DNA of 64,000 nt from Sympetrum striolatum (lineage: Eukaryota > Arthropoda > Insecta > Odonata > Libellulidae), in the NCBI GenBank assembly GCA_947579665.1, contig CANPUZ010000055.1, positions 186,001 through 250,000 on the forward strand, read 5' to 3'. Below the pieces are notes generated by a model that did no database searches, was not told the DNA's origin, and worked only from the letters and a program-made list of their open reading frames with translations. A program made the translations under genes and the position numbers. Positions 37,864 through 51,241 of the stretch are shown here, one piece after another. Each line of letters starts with the position of its first letter. Positions within the stretch are counted from its first letter, which is position 1.

Positions 37864-40800
37864 CAGACCCTGGTTGCTTCAACAATGCGCTCTTTAGGAA
37901 TTGTGCTGAGGATACAAGAGAGTGACTTTGAGAGGGATTCCCATTGCTGTTGCTTGGCTTAAAATAAGTATATTGTGAACAAAATGCCGTTACTCGATCG
38001 ATTTTAATTAGTTTAAATGGAGACCTGTTGAATATTTTGATAGTAGTTTAATATTTTCAATTTAAATTGCGTTTATTATCGTTTTACAGACCCTGGTTGC
38101 TTCAACAATGCGCTCTTTAGGAATTGTGCTGAGGATACAAGAGAGTGACTTTGAGAGGGATTCCCATTGCTGTTGCTTGGCTTAGAATAAGTATATTGTG
38201 AACAAAATGCCGTTACTCGATAGATTTTAATTAGTTTAAATGGAGACCTATTGAATATTTTGATAGTAGTTTAATATTTTCAATTTAAATTGCGTTTATT
38301 ATCGTTTTACAGACCCTGGTTGCTTCAACAATGCGCTCTTTAGGAATTGTGCTGAGGATACAAGAGAGTGACTTTGAGAGGGATTCCCATTGCTGTTGCT
38401 TGGCTTAGAATAAGTATATTGTGAACAAAATGCCGTTACTCGATAGATTTTAATTAGTTTAAATGGAGACCTATTGAATATTTTGATAGTAGTTTAATAT
38501 TTTCAATTTAAATTGCGTTTATTATCGTTTTACAGACCCTGGTTGCTCTAACAATGCGCTCTTTAGGAATTGTGCTGAGGATACAAGAGAGTAACTTTGA
38601 GAGTGATTCCCATTGCTGTTGCTTGGCTTAGAATAAGTATATTGTGAACAAAATGCCGTTACTCGATAGATTTTAATTAGTTTAAATGGAGACCTGTTGA
38701 ATATTTTGATAGTAGTTTAATATTTTCAATTTAAATTGCGTTTATTATCGTTTTAAAGAACCTGGTTGCTTCAACAATGCGCTCTTTAGGAATTGTGCTG
38801 AGGATACAAGAGAGTGACTTCGAGAGGGATTCCCATTGCTGTTGCTTGGCTTAGAATAAGTATATTGTGACCAAAATGCCGTTACTCGATAGATTTTAAT
38901 TAGTTTAAATGGAGACCTGTTGAATATTTTGATAGTAGTTTAATATTTTCAATTTAAATTGCGTTTATTATCGTTTGACAGACCCTGGTTGCTTCAACAA
39001 TGCGCTCTTTAGGAATTGTGCTGAGGATACAAGAGAGTGACTTTGAGAGGGATTCCCATTGCTGTTGCTTGGCTTAGAATAAGTATATTGTGAACAAAAT
39101 GCCGTTACTCGATAGATTTTAATTAGTTTAAATGGAGACCTATTGAATATTTTGATAGTAGTTTAATATTTTCAATTTAAATTGCGTTTATTATCGTTTT
39201 ACAGACCCTGGTTGCTTCAACAATGCGCTCTTTAGGAATTGTGCTGAGGATACAAGAGAGTGACTTTGAGAGGGATTCCCATTGCTGTTGCTTGGCTTAG
39301 AATAAGTATATTGTGAACAAAATGCCGTTACTCGATAGATTTTAATTAGTTTAAATGGAGACCTATTGAATATTTTGATAGTAGTTTAATATTTTCAATT
39401 TAAATTGCGTTTATTATCGTTTTACAGACCCTGGTTGCTTCAACAATGCGCTCTTTAGGAATTGTGCTGGAGATACAAGAGAGTGACTTTGAGAGGGATT
39501 CCCATTGCTGTTGCTTGGCTTAGAATAAGTATATTGTGACCAAAATGCCGTTACTCGATAGATTTTAATTAGTTTAAATGGAGACCTATTGAATATTTTG
39601 ATAGTAGTTTAATATTTTCAATTTAAATTGCGTTTATTATCGTTTTACAGACCCTGGTTGCTTCAACAATGCGCTCTTTAGGAATTGTGCTGAGGATACA
39701 AGAGAGTGACTTTGAGAGGGATTCCCATTGCTGTTGCCTGGCTTAGAATAAGTATATTGTGAACAAAATGCCGTTACTCGATAGATTTTAATTAGTTTAA
39801 ATGGAGACCTATTGAATATATTGATAGTAGTTTAATATTTTCAATTTAAATTGCGTTTATTATCGTTTTACAGACCCTGGTTGCTTCAACAATGCGCTCT
39901 TTAGGAATTGTGCTGAGGATACAAGAGAGTGACTTTGAGAGGGATTCCCATTGCTGTTGCTTGGCTTAGAATAAGTATATTGTGACCAAAATGCCGTTAC
40001 TCGATAGATTTTAATTAGTTTAAATGGAGACCTATTGAATATTTTGATAGTAGTTTTATATTTTCAATTTAAATTGCGTTTATTATCGTTTTACAGACCC
40101 TGGTTGCTTCAACAATGCGCTCTTTAGGAATTGTAATGAGGATACAAGAGAGTGACTTTGAGAGGGATTCCCATTGCTGTTGCTTGGCTTAGAATAAGTA
40201 TATTGTGAACAAAATGCCGTTACTCGATCGATTTTAATTAGTTTAAATGGAGACCTGTTGAATATTTTGATAGTAGTTTAATATTTTCAATTTAAATTGC
40301 GTTTATTATCGTTTTACAGACCCTGGTTGCTTCAACAATGCGCTCTTTAGGAATTGTGCTGAGGATACAAGAGAGTGTCTTTGAGAGGGATTCCCATTGC
40401 TGTTGCTTGGCTTAGAATAAGTATATTGTGAACAAAATGCCGTTACTCGATTGATTTTAATTAGTTTAAATGGAGACCTGTTGAATATTTTGATAGTAGT
40501 TTAATATTTTCAATTTAAATTGCGTTTATTATCGTTTTACAGACCCTGGTTGCTTCAACAATGCGCTCTTTAGGAATTGTGCTGAGGATACAAGAGAGTG
40601 TCTTTGAGAGGGATTCCCATTGCTGTTGCTTGGCTTAGAATAAGTATATTGTGAACAAAATGCCGTTACTCGATCGATTTTAATTAGTTTAAATGGAGAC
40701 CTGTTGAATATTTTGATAGTAGTTTTATATTTTCAATTTAAATTGCGTTTATTATCGTTTTACAGACCCTGGTTGCTTCAACAATGCGCTCTTTAGGAAT

Positions 40801-40985
40801 TGTGCTGAGGATACAAGAGAGTGACTTTGAGAGGGATTCCCATTGCTGTTGCTTGGCTTAGAATAAGTATATTGTGAACAAAATGCCGTTACTCGATAGA
40901 TTTTAATTAGTTTAAATGGAGACCTATTGAATATTTTGATAGTAGTTTAATATTTTCAATTTAAATTGCGTTTATTATCGTTTTA
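37864..40985 (+). repeat. Module A, copy 2 (shortened)
   Basis: Fourteen monomers that repeat the first part of module A at an offset of exactly 8,474 bp (38 x 223): GGCTTAAAATAAG (37959), the GCTCTAAC monomer (38533), GACTTCGAGAGG, TTTGACAG and GTAATGAGG (40135). The later part of module A, from GGAAACCTATTG to ATGCTGTTACTCG, is missing, and module B follows directly. One monomer and a junction change (TAAAGAACC near 38755) are new here. The 223-bp stretch at 37641-37863 just before it is one ordinary monomer. Confidence 0.87.
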
Positions 40986-43884
40986 CAGACCCTGGTTGCT
41001 TCAACAATGCGCTCTTTAGGAATTGTGCGGAGGATACAAGAGAGTGACTTTGAGAGGGATTCCCATTGCTGGTGCTTGGCTTAGAATAAGTATATTGTGA
41101 ACAAAATGCCGTTACTCGATAGATTTTAATTAGTTTAAATGGAGACCTATTGAATACTTTGATAATAGTTTAATATTTTCAATTTAAATTGCGTTTATTA
41201 TCGTTTTTCAGACCCTGGTTGCTTCAACAATGCGCTCTTTAGGAATTGTGCGGAGGATACAAGAGAGTGACTTTGAGAGGGATTCCCCATTGCTGTTGCT
41301 TGGCTTAGAATAAGTATATTGTGAACAAAATGCCGTTACTCGATCGATTTTAATTAGTTTAAATGGAGACCTGTTGAATATTTTGATAGTAGTTTAATAT
41401 TTTCAATTTAAATTGCGTTTATTATCGTTTTTCAGACCCTGGTTGCTTCAACAATGCGCTCTTTAGGAATTGTGCGGAGGATACAAGAGAGTGACTTTGA
41501 GAGGGAATCCCCATTGCTGTTGCTTGGCTTAGAATAAGTATATTGTGAACAAAATGCCGTTACTCGATCGATTTTAATTAGTTTAAATGGAGACCTGTTG
41601 AATATTTTGATAGTAGTTTAATATTTTCAATTTAAATTGCGTTTATTATCGTTTTACAGACCCTGGTTGCTTCAACAATGCGCTCTTTAGGAATTGTGCT
41701 GAGGATACAAGAGAGTGACTTTGAGAGGGATTCCCATTGCTGTTGCTTGGCTTAGAATAAGTATATTGTGAACAAAATGCCGTTACTCGATCGATTTTAA
41801 TTAGTTTAAATGGAGACCTGTTGAATATTTTGATAATAGTTTAATATTTTCAATTTAAATTGCGTTTATTATCGTTTTTCAGACCCTTGGATCTTCAACA
41901 ATGCGCTCTTTAGGAATTGTGCTGAGGATACAAGAGAGTGACTTTGAGAGGGATTCCCATTGCTGTTGCTTGGCTTAGAATAAGTATATTGAACAAAATG
42001 CCGTTACTCGATCGATTTTAATTAGTTTAAATGGAGACCTATTGAATATTTTGATAGTAGTTTAATATTTTCAATTTAAATTGCGTTTATTATCGTTTGA
42101 CAGTCCCTGGTTGCTTCAACAATGCGCTCTTTAGGAATTGTGCTGAGGATACAAGAGAGTGACTTTGAGAGGGATTCCCATTGCTGTTGCTTGGCTTAGA
42201 ATAAGTATATTGTGAACAAAATGCCGTTACTCGATCGATTTTCATTAGTTTAAATGGAGACCTGTTGAATATTTTGATAGTAGTTTAATATTTTCAATTT
42301 AAATTGCGTTTATTATCGTTTTACAGACCCTGGTTGCTTCAACAATGCGCTCTTTAGGAATTGTGCGGAGGATACAAGAGAGAGACTTTGAGAGGGATTC
42401 CCATAGCTGTTGCTTGGCTTAGAATAAGTATATTGTGAACAAAATGCCGTTACTCGATAGATTTTAATTAGTTTAAATGGAGACCTATTGAATACTTTGA
42501 TAATAGTTTAATATTTTCAATTTAAATTGCGTTTATTATCGTTTTACAGACCCTGGTTGCTTCAACAATGCGCTCTTTAGGAATTGTGCGGAGGATACAA
42601 GAGAGTGACTTTGAGAGGGATTCCCATTGCTGGTGCTTGGCTTAGAATAATTATATTGTGAACAAAATGCCGTTACTCGATCGATTTTAATTAGTTTAAA
42701 TGGAGACCTGTTGAATATTTTGATAGTAGTTTAATATTTTCAATTTAAATTGCGTTAATTATCGTTTTACAGACCCTGGTTGCTTCAACAATGCGCTCTT
42801 TAGGAATTGTGCTGAGGATACAAGAGAGTGACTTTGAGAGGGATTCCCATTGCTGTTGCTTGGCTTAGAATAAGTATATTGTGAACAAAATGCCGTTACT
42901 CGATCGATTTTAATTAGTTTAAATGGAGACCTGTTGAATATTTTGATAGTAGTTTAATATTTTTAATTTAAATTGCGTTTATTATCGTTTTACAGACCCT
43001 GGTTGCTTCAACAATGCGCTCTTTAGGAATTGTGCTGAGGATACAAGAGAGTGACTTTGAGAGGGATTCCCATTGCTGTTGCATGGCTTAGAATAAGTAT
43101 ATTGTGAACAAAATGACGTTACTCGATCGATTTTAATTAGTTTAAATGGAGACCTGTTGAATATTTTGATAGTAGTTTAATATTTTTAATTTAAATTGCG
43201 TTTATTATCGTTTTACAGACCCTGGTTGCTTCAACAATGCGCTCTTTAGGAATTGTGCTGAGGATACAAGAGAGTGACTTTGAGAGGGATTCCCATTGCT
43301 GTTGCTTGGCTTAGAATAAGTATATTGTGAACAAAATGCCATTACTCGATCGATTTTAATTAGTTTAAATGGAGACCTTTTGAATACTTTGATAATAGTT
43401 TAATATTTTCAATTTAAATTGCGTTTATTATCGTTTTTCAGACCCTGGTTGCTTCAACAATGCGCTCTTTAGGAATTGTGCTGAGGATACAAGAGAGTGA
43501 CTTTGAGAGGGATTCCCATTGCTGTTGCTTGGCTTAGAATAAGTATATTGTGACCAAAATGCCGTTACTCGATCGATTTTAATTAGTTTAAATGGAGACC
43601 TATTGAATACTTTGATAATAGTTTAATATTTTCAATTTAAATTGCGTTTATTATTGTTTTTCAGACCCCGGTTGCTTCAACAATGCGCTCTTTAGGAATT
43701 GTGCGGAGGATACAAGAGAGAGACTTTGAGAGGGATTCCCATTGCTGTTGCTTGGCTTAGAATAAGTATATTGTGACCAAAATGCCGTTACTCGATAGAT
43801 TTTAATTAGTTTAAATGGAGACCTATTGAATATTTTGATAGTAGTTTAATATTTTCAATTTAAATTGCGTTTATTATCGTTTTA
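40986..43884 (+). repeat. Module B, copy 2
   Basis: Thirteen monomers that match module B copy 1 at an offset of exactly 6,244 bp (28 x 223): CCTTGGATCT at 41885, CCATAGCTG near 42402, GAATAATTATATTG near 42647, GCGTTAATTATCG near 42754 and GTTGCATGGC at 43081. It starts later in the module than copy 1 and lacks the GACTTTGAAAGGG monomer. One monomer present after copy 1 is absent before the next A module, which explains why the A landmarks are 27 rather than 28 monomers apart. Confidence 0.87.
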
Positions 43885-46800
43885 CAGACCCTGGTTGCTT
43901 CAACAATGCGCTCTTTAGGAATTGTGCTGAGGATACAAGAGAGTGACTTTGAGAGGGATTCCCATTGCTGTTGCTTGGCTTAAAATAAGTATATTGTGAA
44001 CAAAATGCCGTTACTCGATCGATTTTAATTAGTTTAAATGGAGACCTGTTGAATATTTTGATAGTAGTTTAATATTTTCAATTTAAATTGCGTTTATTAT
44101 CGTTTTACAGACCCTGGTTGCTTCAACAATGCGCTCTTTAGGAATTGTGCTGAGGATACAAGAGAGTGACTTTGAGAGGGATTCCCATTGCTGTTGCTTG
44201 GCTTAGAATAAGTATATTGTGAACAAAATGCCGTTACTCGATAGATTTTAATTAGTTTAAATGGAGACCTATTGAATATTTTGATAGTAGTTTAATATTT
44301 TCAATTTAAATTGCGTTTATTATCGTTTTACAGACCCTGGTTGCTTCAACAATGCGCTCTTTAGGAATTGTGCTGAGGATACAAGAGAGTGACTTTGAGA
44401 GGGATTCCCATTGCTGTTGCTTGGCTTAGAATAAGTATATTGTGAACAAAATGCCGTTACTCGATAGATTTTAATTAGTTTAAATGGAGACCTATTGAAT
44501 ATTTTGATAGTAGTTTAATATTTTCAATTTAAATTGCGTTTATTATCGTTTTACAGACCCTGGTTGCTCTAACAATGCGCTCTTTAGGAATTGTGCTGAG
44601 GATACAAGAGAGTAACTTTGAGAGTGATTCCCATTGCTGTTGCTTGGCTTAGAATAAGTATATTGTGAACAAAATGCCGTTACTCGATAGATTTTAATTA
44701 GTTTAAATGGAGACCTGTTGAATATTTTGATAGTAGTTTAATATTTTCAATTTAAATTGCGTTTATTATCGTTTTACAGACCCTGGTTGCTTCAACAATG
44801 CGCTCTTTAGGAATTGTGCTGAGGATACAAGAGAGTGACTTCGAGAGGGATTCCCATTGCTGTTGCTTGGCTTAGAATAAGTATATTGTGACCAAAATGC
44901 CGTTACTCGATAGATTTTAATTAGTTTAAATGGAGACCTGTTGAATATTTTGATAGTAGTTTAATATTTTCAATTTAAATTGCGTTTATTATCGTTTGAC
45001 AGACCCTGGTTGCTTCAACAATGCGCTCTTTAGGAATTGTGCTGAGGAAACAAGAGAGTGACTTTGAGAGGGATTCCCATTGCTGTTGCTTGGCTTAGAA
45101 TAAGTATATTGTGAACAAAATGCCGTTACTTGATAGATTTTAATTAGTTTAAATGGAGACCTATTGAATATTTTGATAGTAGTTTAATATTTTCAATTTA
45201 AATTGCGTTTATTATCGTTTTACAGACCCTGGTTGCTTCAACAATGCGCTCTTTAGGAATTGTGCTGAGGATACAAGAGAGTGACTTTGAGAGGGATTCC
45301 CATTGCTGTTGCTTGGCTTAGAATAAGTATATTGTGAACAAAATGCCGTTACTCGATAGATTTTAATTAGTTTAAATGGAGACCTATTGAATATTTTGAT
45401 AGTAGTTTAATATTTTCAATTTAAATTGCGTTTATTATCGTTTTACAGACCCTGGTTGCTTCAACAATGCGCTCTTTAGGAATTGTGCTGAGGATACAAG
45501 AGAGTGACTTTGAGAGGGATTCCCATTGCTGTTGCTTGGCTTAGAATAAGTATATTGTGACCAAAATGCCGTTACTCGATAGATTTTAATTAGTTTAAAT
45601 GGAGACCTATTGAATATTTTGATAGTAGTTTAATATTTTCAATTTAAATTGCGTTTATTATCGTTTTACAGACCCTGGTTGCTTCAACAATGCGCTCTTT
45701 AGGAATTGTGCTGAGGATACAAGAGAGTGACTTTGAGAGGGATTCCCATTGCTGTTGCCTGGCTTAGAATAAGTATATTGTGAACAAAATGCCGTTACTC
45801 GATAGATTTTAATTAGTTTAAATGGAGAACTATTGAATATTTTGATAGTAGTTTAATATTTTCAATTTAAATTGCGTTTATTATCGTTTTACAGACCCTG
45901 GTTGCTTCAACAATGCGCTCTTTAGGAATTGTGCTGAGGATACAAGAGAGTGACTTTGAGAGGGATTCCCATTGCTGTTGCTTGGCTTAGAATAAGTATA
46001 TTGTGACCAAAATGCCGTTACTCGATAGATTTTAATTAGTTTAAATGGAGACCTATTGAATATTTTGATAGTAGTTTTATATTTTCAATTTAAATTGCGT
46101 TTATTATCGTTTTACAGACCCTGGTTGCTTCAACAATGCGCTCTTTAGGAATTGTAATGAGGATACAAGAGAGTGACTTTGAGAGGGATTCCCATTGCTG
46201 TTGCTTGGCTTAGAATAAGTATATTGTGAACAAAATGCCGTTACTCGATCGATTTTAATTAGTTTAAATGGAGACCTGTTGAATATTTTGATAGTAGTTT
46301 AATATTTTCAATTTAAATTGCGTTTATTATCGTTTTACAGACCCTGGTTGCTTCAACAATGCGCTCTTTAGGAATTGTGCTGAGGATACAAGAGAGTGTC
46401 TTTGAGAGGGATTCCCATTGCTGTTGCTTGGCTTAGAATAAGTATATTGTGAACAAAATGCCGTTACTCGATCGATTTTAATTAGTTTAAATGGAGACCT
46501 GTTGAATATTTTGATAGTAGTTTAATATTTTCAATTTAAATTGCGTTTATTATCGTTTTACAGACCCTGGTTGCTTCAACAATGCGCTCTTTAGGAATTG
46601 TGCTGAGGATACAAGAGAGTGACTTTGAGAGGGATTCCCATTGCTGTTGCTTGGCTTAGAATAAGTATATTGTGAAAAAAATGCCGTTACTCGATTGATT
46701 TTAATTAGTTTAAATGGAGACCTGTTGAATATTTTGATAGTAGTTTAATATTTTCAATTTAAATTGCGTTTATTATCGTTTTACAGACCCTGGTTGCTTC

Positions 46801-49457
46801 AACAATGCGCTCTTTAGGAATTGTGCTGAGGATACAAGAGAGTGTCTTTGAGAGGGATTCCCATTGCTGTTGCTTGGCTTAGAATAAGTATATTGTGAAC
46901 AAAATGCCGTTACTCGATCGATTTTAATTAGTTTAAATGGAGACCTGTTGAATATTTTGATAGTAGTTTTATATTTTCAATTTAAATTGCGTTTATTATC
47001 GTTTTACAGACCCTGGTTGCTTCAACAATGCGCTCTTTAGGAATTGTGCTGAGGATACAAGAGAGTGACTTTGAGAGGGATTCCCATTGCTGTTGCTTGG
47101 CTTAGAATAAGTATATTGTGAACAAAATGCCGTTACTCGATAGATTTTAATTAGTTTAAATGGAGACCTATTGAATATTTTGATAGTAGTTTAATATTTT
47201 CAATTTAAATTGCGTTTATTATCGTTTTACAGACCCTGGTTGCTTCAACAATGCGCTCTTTAGGAATTGTGCTGAGGATACAAGAGAGTGTCTTTGAGAG
47301 GGATTCCCATTGCTGTTGCTTGGCTTAGAATAAGTATATTGTGAACAAAATGCCGTTACTCGATCGATTTTAATTAGTTTAAATGGAAACCTATTGAATA
47401 TTTTGATAGTAGTTTAATATTTTCAATTTAAATTGCGTTTATTATCGTTTTACAGACCCTGGTTGCTTCAACAATGCGCTCTTTAGGAATTGTGCTGAGG
47501 ATACAAGAGAGTGACTTTGAGAGGGATTCCCATTGCTGTTGCTTGGCTTAGAATAAGTATATTGTGAACAAAATGCCGTTACTCGATCGATTTTAATTAG
47601 TTTAAATGGAGACCTGTTGAATATTTTGATAGTAGTTTAATATTTTTAATTTAAATTGCGTTTATTATCGTTTTACAGACCCTGGTTGCTTCAACAATGC
47701 GCTCTTTAGGAATTGTGCTGAGGATACAAGAGAGTGACTTTGAGAGGGATTCCCATTGCTGTTGCTTGGCTTAGAATAAGTATATTGTGAACAAAATGCC
47801 GTTACTCGATCGATTTTAATTAGTTTAAATGGAGACCTATTGAATATTTTGATAGTAGTTTAATATTTTCAATTTAAATTGCGTTTATTATCGTTTTACA
47901 GACCCTGGTTGCTTCAACAATGCGCTCTTTAGGAATTGTGCTGAGGATACAAGAGAGTGACTTTGAGAGGGATTCCCATTGCTGTTGCTTGGCTTAGAAT
48001 AAGTATATTGTGAACAAAATGCCGTTACTCGATAGATTTTAATTAGTTTAAATGGAGACCTGTTGAATATTTTGATAGTAGTTTAATATTTTCAATTTAA
48101 ATTGCGTTTATTATCGTTTTACAGACCCTGGTTGCTTCAACAATGCGCTCTTTAGGAATTGTGCTGAGGATACAAGAGAGTGACTTTGAGAGGGATTCCC
48201 ATTGCTGTTGCTTGGCTTAGAATAAGTATATTGTGAACAAAATGCCGTTACTCGATAGATTTTAATTAGTTTAAATGGAGACCTATTGAATATTTTGATA
48301 GTAGTTTAATATTTTCAATGAAAATTGCGTTTATTATCGTTTTACAGACCCTGGTTGCTTCAACAATGCGCTCTTTAGGAATTGTGCTGAGGATACAAGA
48401 GAGTGACTTTGAGAGGGATTCCCATTGCTGTTGCTTGGCTTAGAATAAGTATATTGTGACCAAAATGCCGTTACTCGATAGATTTTAATTAGTTTAAATG
48501 GAGACCTATTGAATATTTTGATAGTAGTTTAATATGTTCAATTTAAATTGCGTTTATTATCGTTTTACAGACCCTGGTTGCTTCAACAATGCGCTCTTTA
48601 GGAATTGTGCTGAGGATACAAGAGAGTGACTTTGAGAGGGATTCCCATTGCTGTTGCTTGGCTTAGAATAAGTATATTGAACAAAATGCCGTTACTCGAT
48701 CGATTTTAATTAGTTTAAATGGAGACCTATTGAATATTTTGATAGTAGTTTAATATTTTCAATTTAAATTGCGTTTATTATCGTTTGACAGACCCTGGCT
48801 GCTTCAACAATGCGCTCTTTAGGAATTGTGCTGAGGATACAAGAGAGTGACTTTGAGAGGGATTCCCATTGCTGTTGCTTGGCTTAGAATAAGTATATTG
48901 TGAACAAAATGCTGTTACTCGATCGATTTTAATTAGTTTAAATGGAGACCTGTTGAATATTTTGATAGTAGTTTAATATTTTCAATTTAAATTGCGTTTA
49001 TTATCGTTTTACAGACCCTGGTTGCTTCAACAATGCGCTCTTTAGGAATTGTGCTGAGGATACAAGAGAGTGTCTTTGAGAGGGATTCCCATTGCTGTTG
49101 CTTGGCTTAGAATAAGTATATTGTGAACAAAATGCCGTTACTCGATCGATTTTAATTAGTTTAAATGGAGACCTGTTGAATATTTTGATAGTAGTTTTAT
49201 ATTTTCAATTTAAATTGCGTTTATTATCGTTTTACAGACCCTGGTTGCTTCAACAATGCGCTCTTTAGGAATTGTGCTGAGGATACAAGAGAGTGACTTT
49301 GAGAGGGATTCCCATTGCTGTTGCTTGGCTTAGAATAAGTATATTGTGAACAAAATGCCGTTACTCGATAGATTTTAATTAGTTTAAATGGAGACCTATT
49401 GAATATTTTGATAGTAGTTTAATATTTTCAATTTAAATTGCGTTTATTATCGTTTTA
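43885..49457 (+). repeat. Module A, copy 3 (longest)
   Basis: Twenty-five monomers holding the full A series: GGCTTAAAATAAG (43980), the GCTCTAAC monomer (44554), GTAATGAGG (46156), GTGAAAAAAATGCC (near 46674), GGAAACCTATTG (near 47386), TCAATGAAAATTG (48317), AATATGTTC (48533), the GT-deleted TATTGAAC (near 48677) and GCTGTTACTC (48911). Against copy 1 it has three extra monomers (offset grows from 14,495 to 15,164 bp). It ends by joining a GTGTCTTTG monomer and a TAGTTTTATATT monomer to the start of another A module. Confidence 0.87.
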
Positions 49458-51241
49458 CAGACCCTGGTTGCTCTAACAATGCGCTCTTTAGGAATTGTGC
49501 TGAGGATACAAGAGAGTAACTTTGAGAGTGATTCCCATTGCTGTTGCTTGGCTTAGAATAAGTATATTGTGAACAAAATGCCGTTACTCGATAGATTTTA
49601 ATTAGTTTAAATGGAGACCTGTTGAATATTTTGATAGTAGTTTAATATTTTCAATTTAAATTGCGTTTATTATCGTTTTACAGACCCTGGTTGCTTCAAC
49701 AATGCGCTCTTTAGGAATTGTGCTGAGGATACAAGAGAGTGACTTCGAGAGGGATTCCCATTGCTGTTGCTTGGCTTAGAATAAGTATATTGTGACCAAA
49801 ATGCCGTTACTCGATAGATTTTAATTAGTTTAAATGGAGACCTGTTGAATATTTTGATAGTAGTTTAATATTTTCAATTTAAATTGCGTTTATTATCGTT
49901 TGACAGACCCTGGTTGCTTCAACAATGCGCTCTTTAGGAATTGTGCTGAGGATACAAGAGAGTGACTTTGAGAGGGATTCCCATTGCTGTTGCTTGGCTT
50001 AGAATAAGTATATTGTGAACAAAATGCCGTTACTCGATAGATTTTAATTAGTTTAAATGGAGACCTATTGAATATTTTGATAGTAGTTTAATATTTTCAA
50101 TTTAAATTGCGTTTATTATCGTTTTACAGACCCTGGTTGCTTCAACAATGCGCTCTTTAGGAATTGTGCTGAGGATACAAGAGAGTGACTTTGAGAGGGA
50201 TTCCCATTGCTGTTGCTTGGCTTAGAATAAGTATATTGTGAACAAAATGCCGTTACTCGATAGATTTTAATTAGTTTAAATGGAGACCTATTGAATATTT
50301 TGATAGTAGTTTAATATTTTCAATTTAAATTGCGTTTATTATCGTTTTACAGACCCTGGTTGCTTCAACAATGCGCTCTTTAGGAATTGTGCTGAGGATA
50401 CAAGAGAGTGACTTTGAGAGGGATTCCCATTGCTGTTGCTTGGCTTAGAATAAGTATATTGTGACCAAAATGCCGTTACTCGATAGATTTTAATTAGTTT
50501 AAATGGAGACCTATTGAATATTTTGATAGTAGTTTAATATTTTCAATTTAAATTGCGTTTATTATCGTTTTACAGACCCTGGTTGCTTCAACAATGCGCT
50601 CTTTAGGAATTGTGCTGAGGATACAAGAGAGTGTCTTTGAGAGGGATTCCCATTGCTGTTGCTTGGCTTAGAATAAGTATATTGTGAACAAAATGCCGTT
50701 ACTCGATCGATTTTAATTAGTTTAAATGGAGACCTGTTGAATATTTTGATAGTAGTTTTATATTTTCAATTTAAATTGCGTTTATTATCGTTTTACAGAC
50801 CCTGGTTGCTTCAACAATGCGCTCTTTAGGAATTGTGCTGAGGATACAAGAGAGTGACTTTGAGAGGGATTCCCATTGCTGTTGCTTGGCTTAGAATAAG
50901 TATATTGTGAACAAAATGCCGTTACTCGATAGATTTTAATTAGTTTAAATGGAGACCTATTGAATATTTTGATAGTAGTTTAATATTTTCAATTTAAATT
51001 GCGTTTATTATCGTTTTACAGACCCTGGTTGCTCTAACAATGCGCTCTTTAGGAATTGTGCTGAGGATACAAGAGAGTAACTTTGAGAGTGATTCCCATT
51101 GCTGTTGCTTGGCTTAGAATAAGTATATTGTGAACAAAATGCCGTTACTCGATCGATTTTAATTAGTTTAAATGGAGACCTGTTGAATATTTTGATAGTA
51201 GTTTAATATTTTCAATTTAAATTGCGTTTATTATCGTTTTT
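49458..51241 (+). repeat. Module A, copy 4 (very short, seven monomers plus one)
   Basis: The GCTCTAAC monomer at 49458 is followed by GACTTCGAGAGG and TTTGACAG monomers, then by the GTGTCTTTG and TAGTTTTATATT pair, and the GCTCTAAC monomer returns at 51019, exactly 1,561 bp (7 x 223) later. That last GCTCTAAC monomer is not followed by its usual partner; it joins straight to module B. This marks a recombination breakpoint inside or next to the monomer at 51019-51241. Confidence 0.87.
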
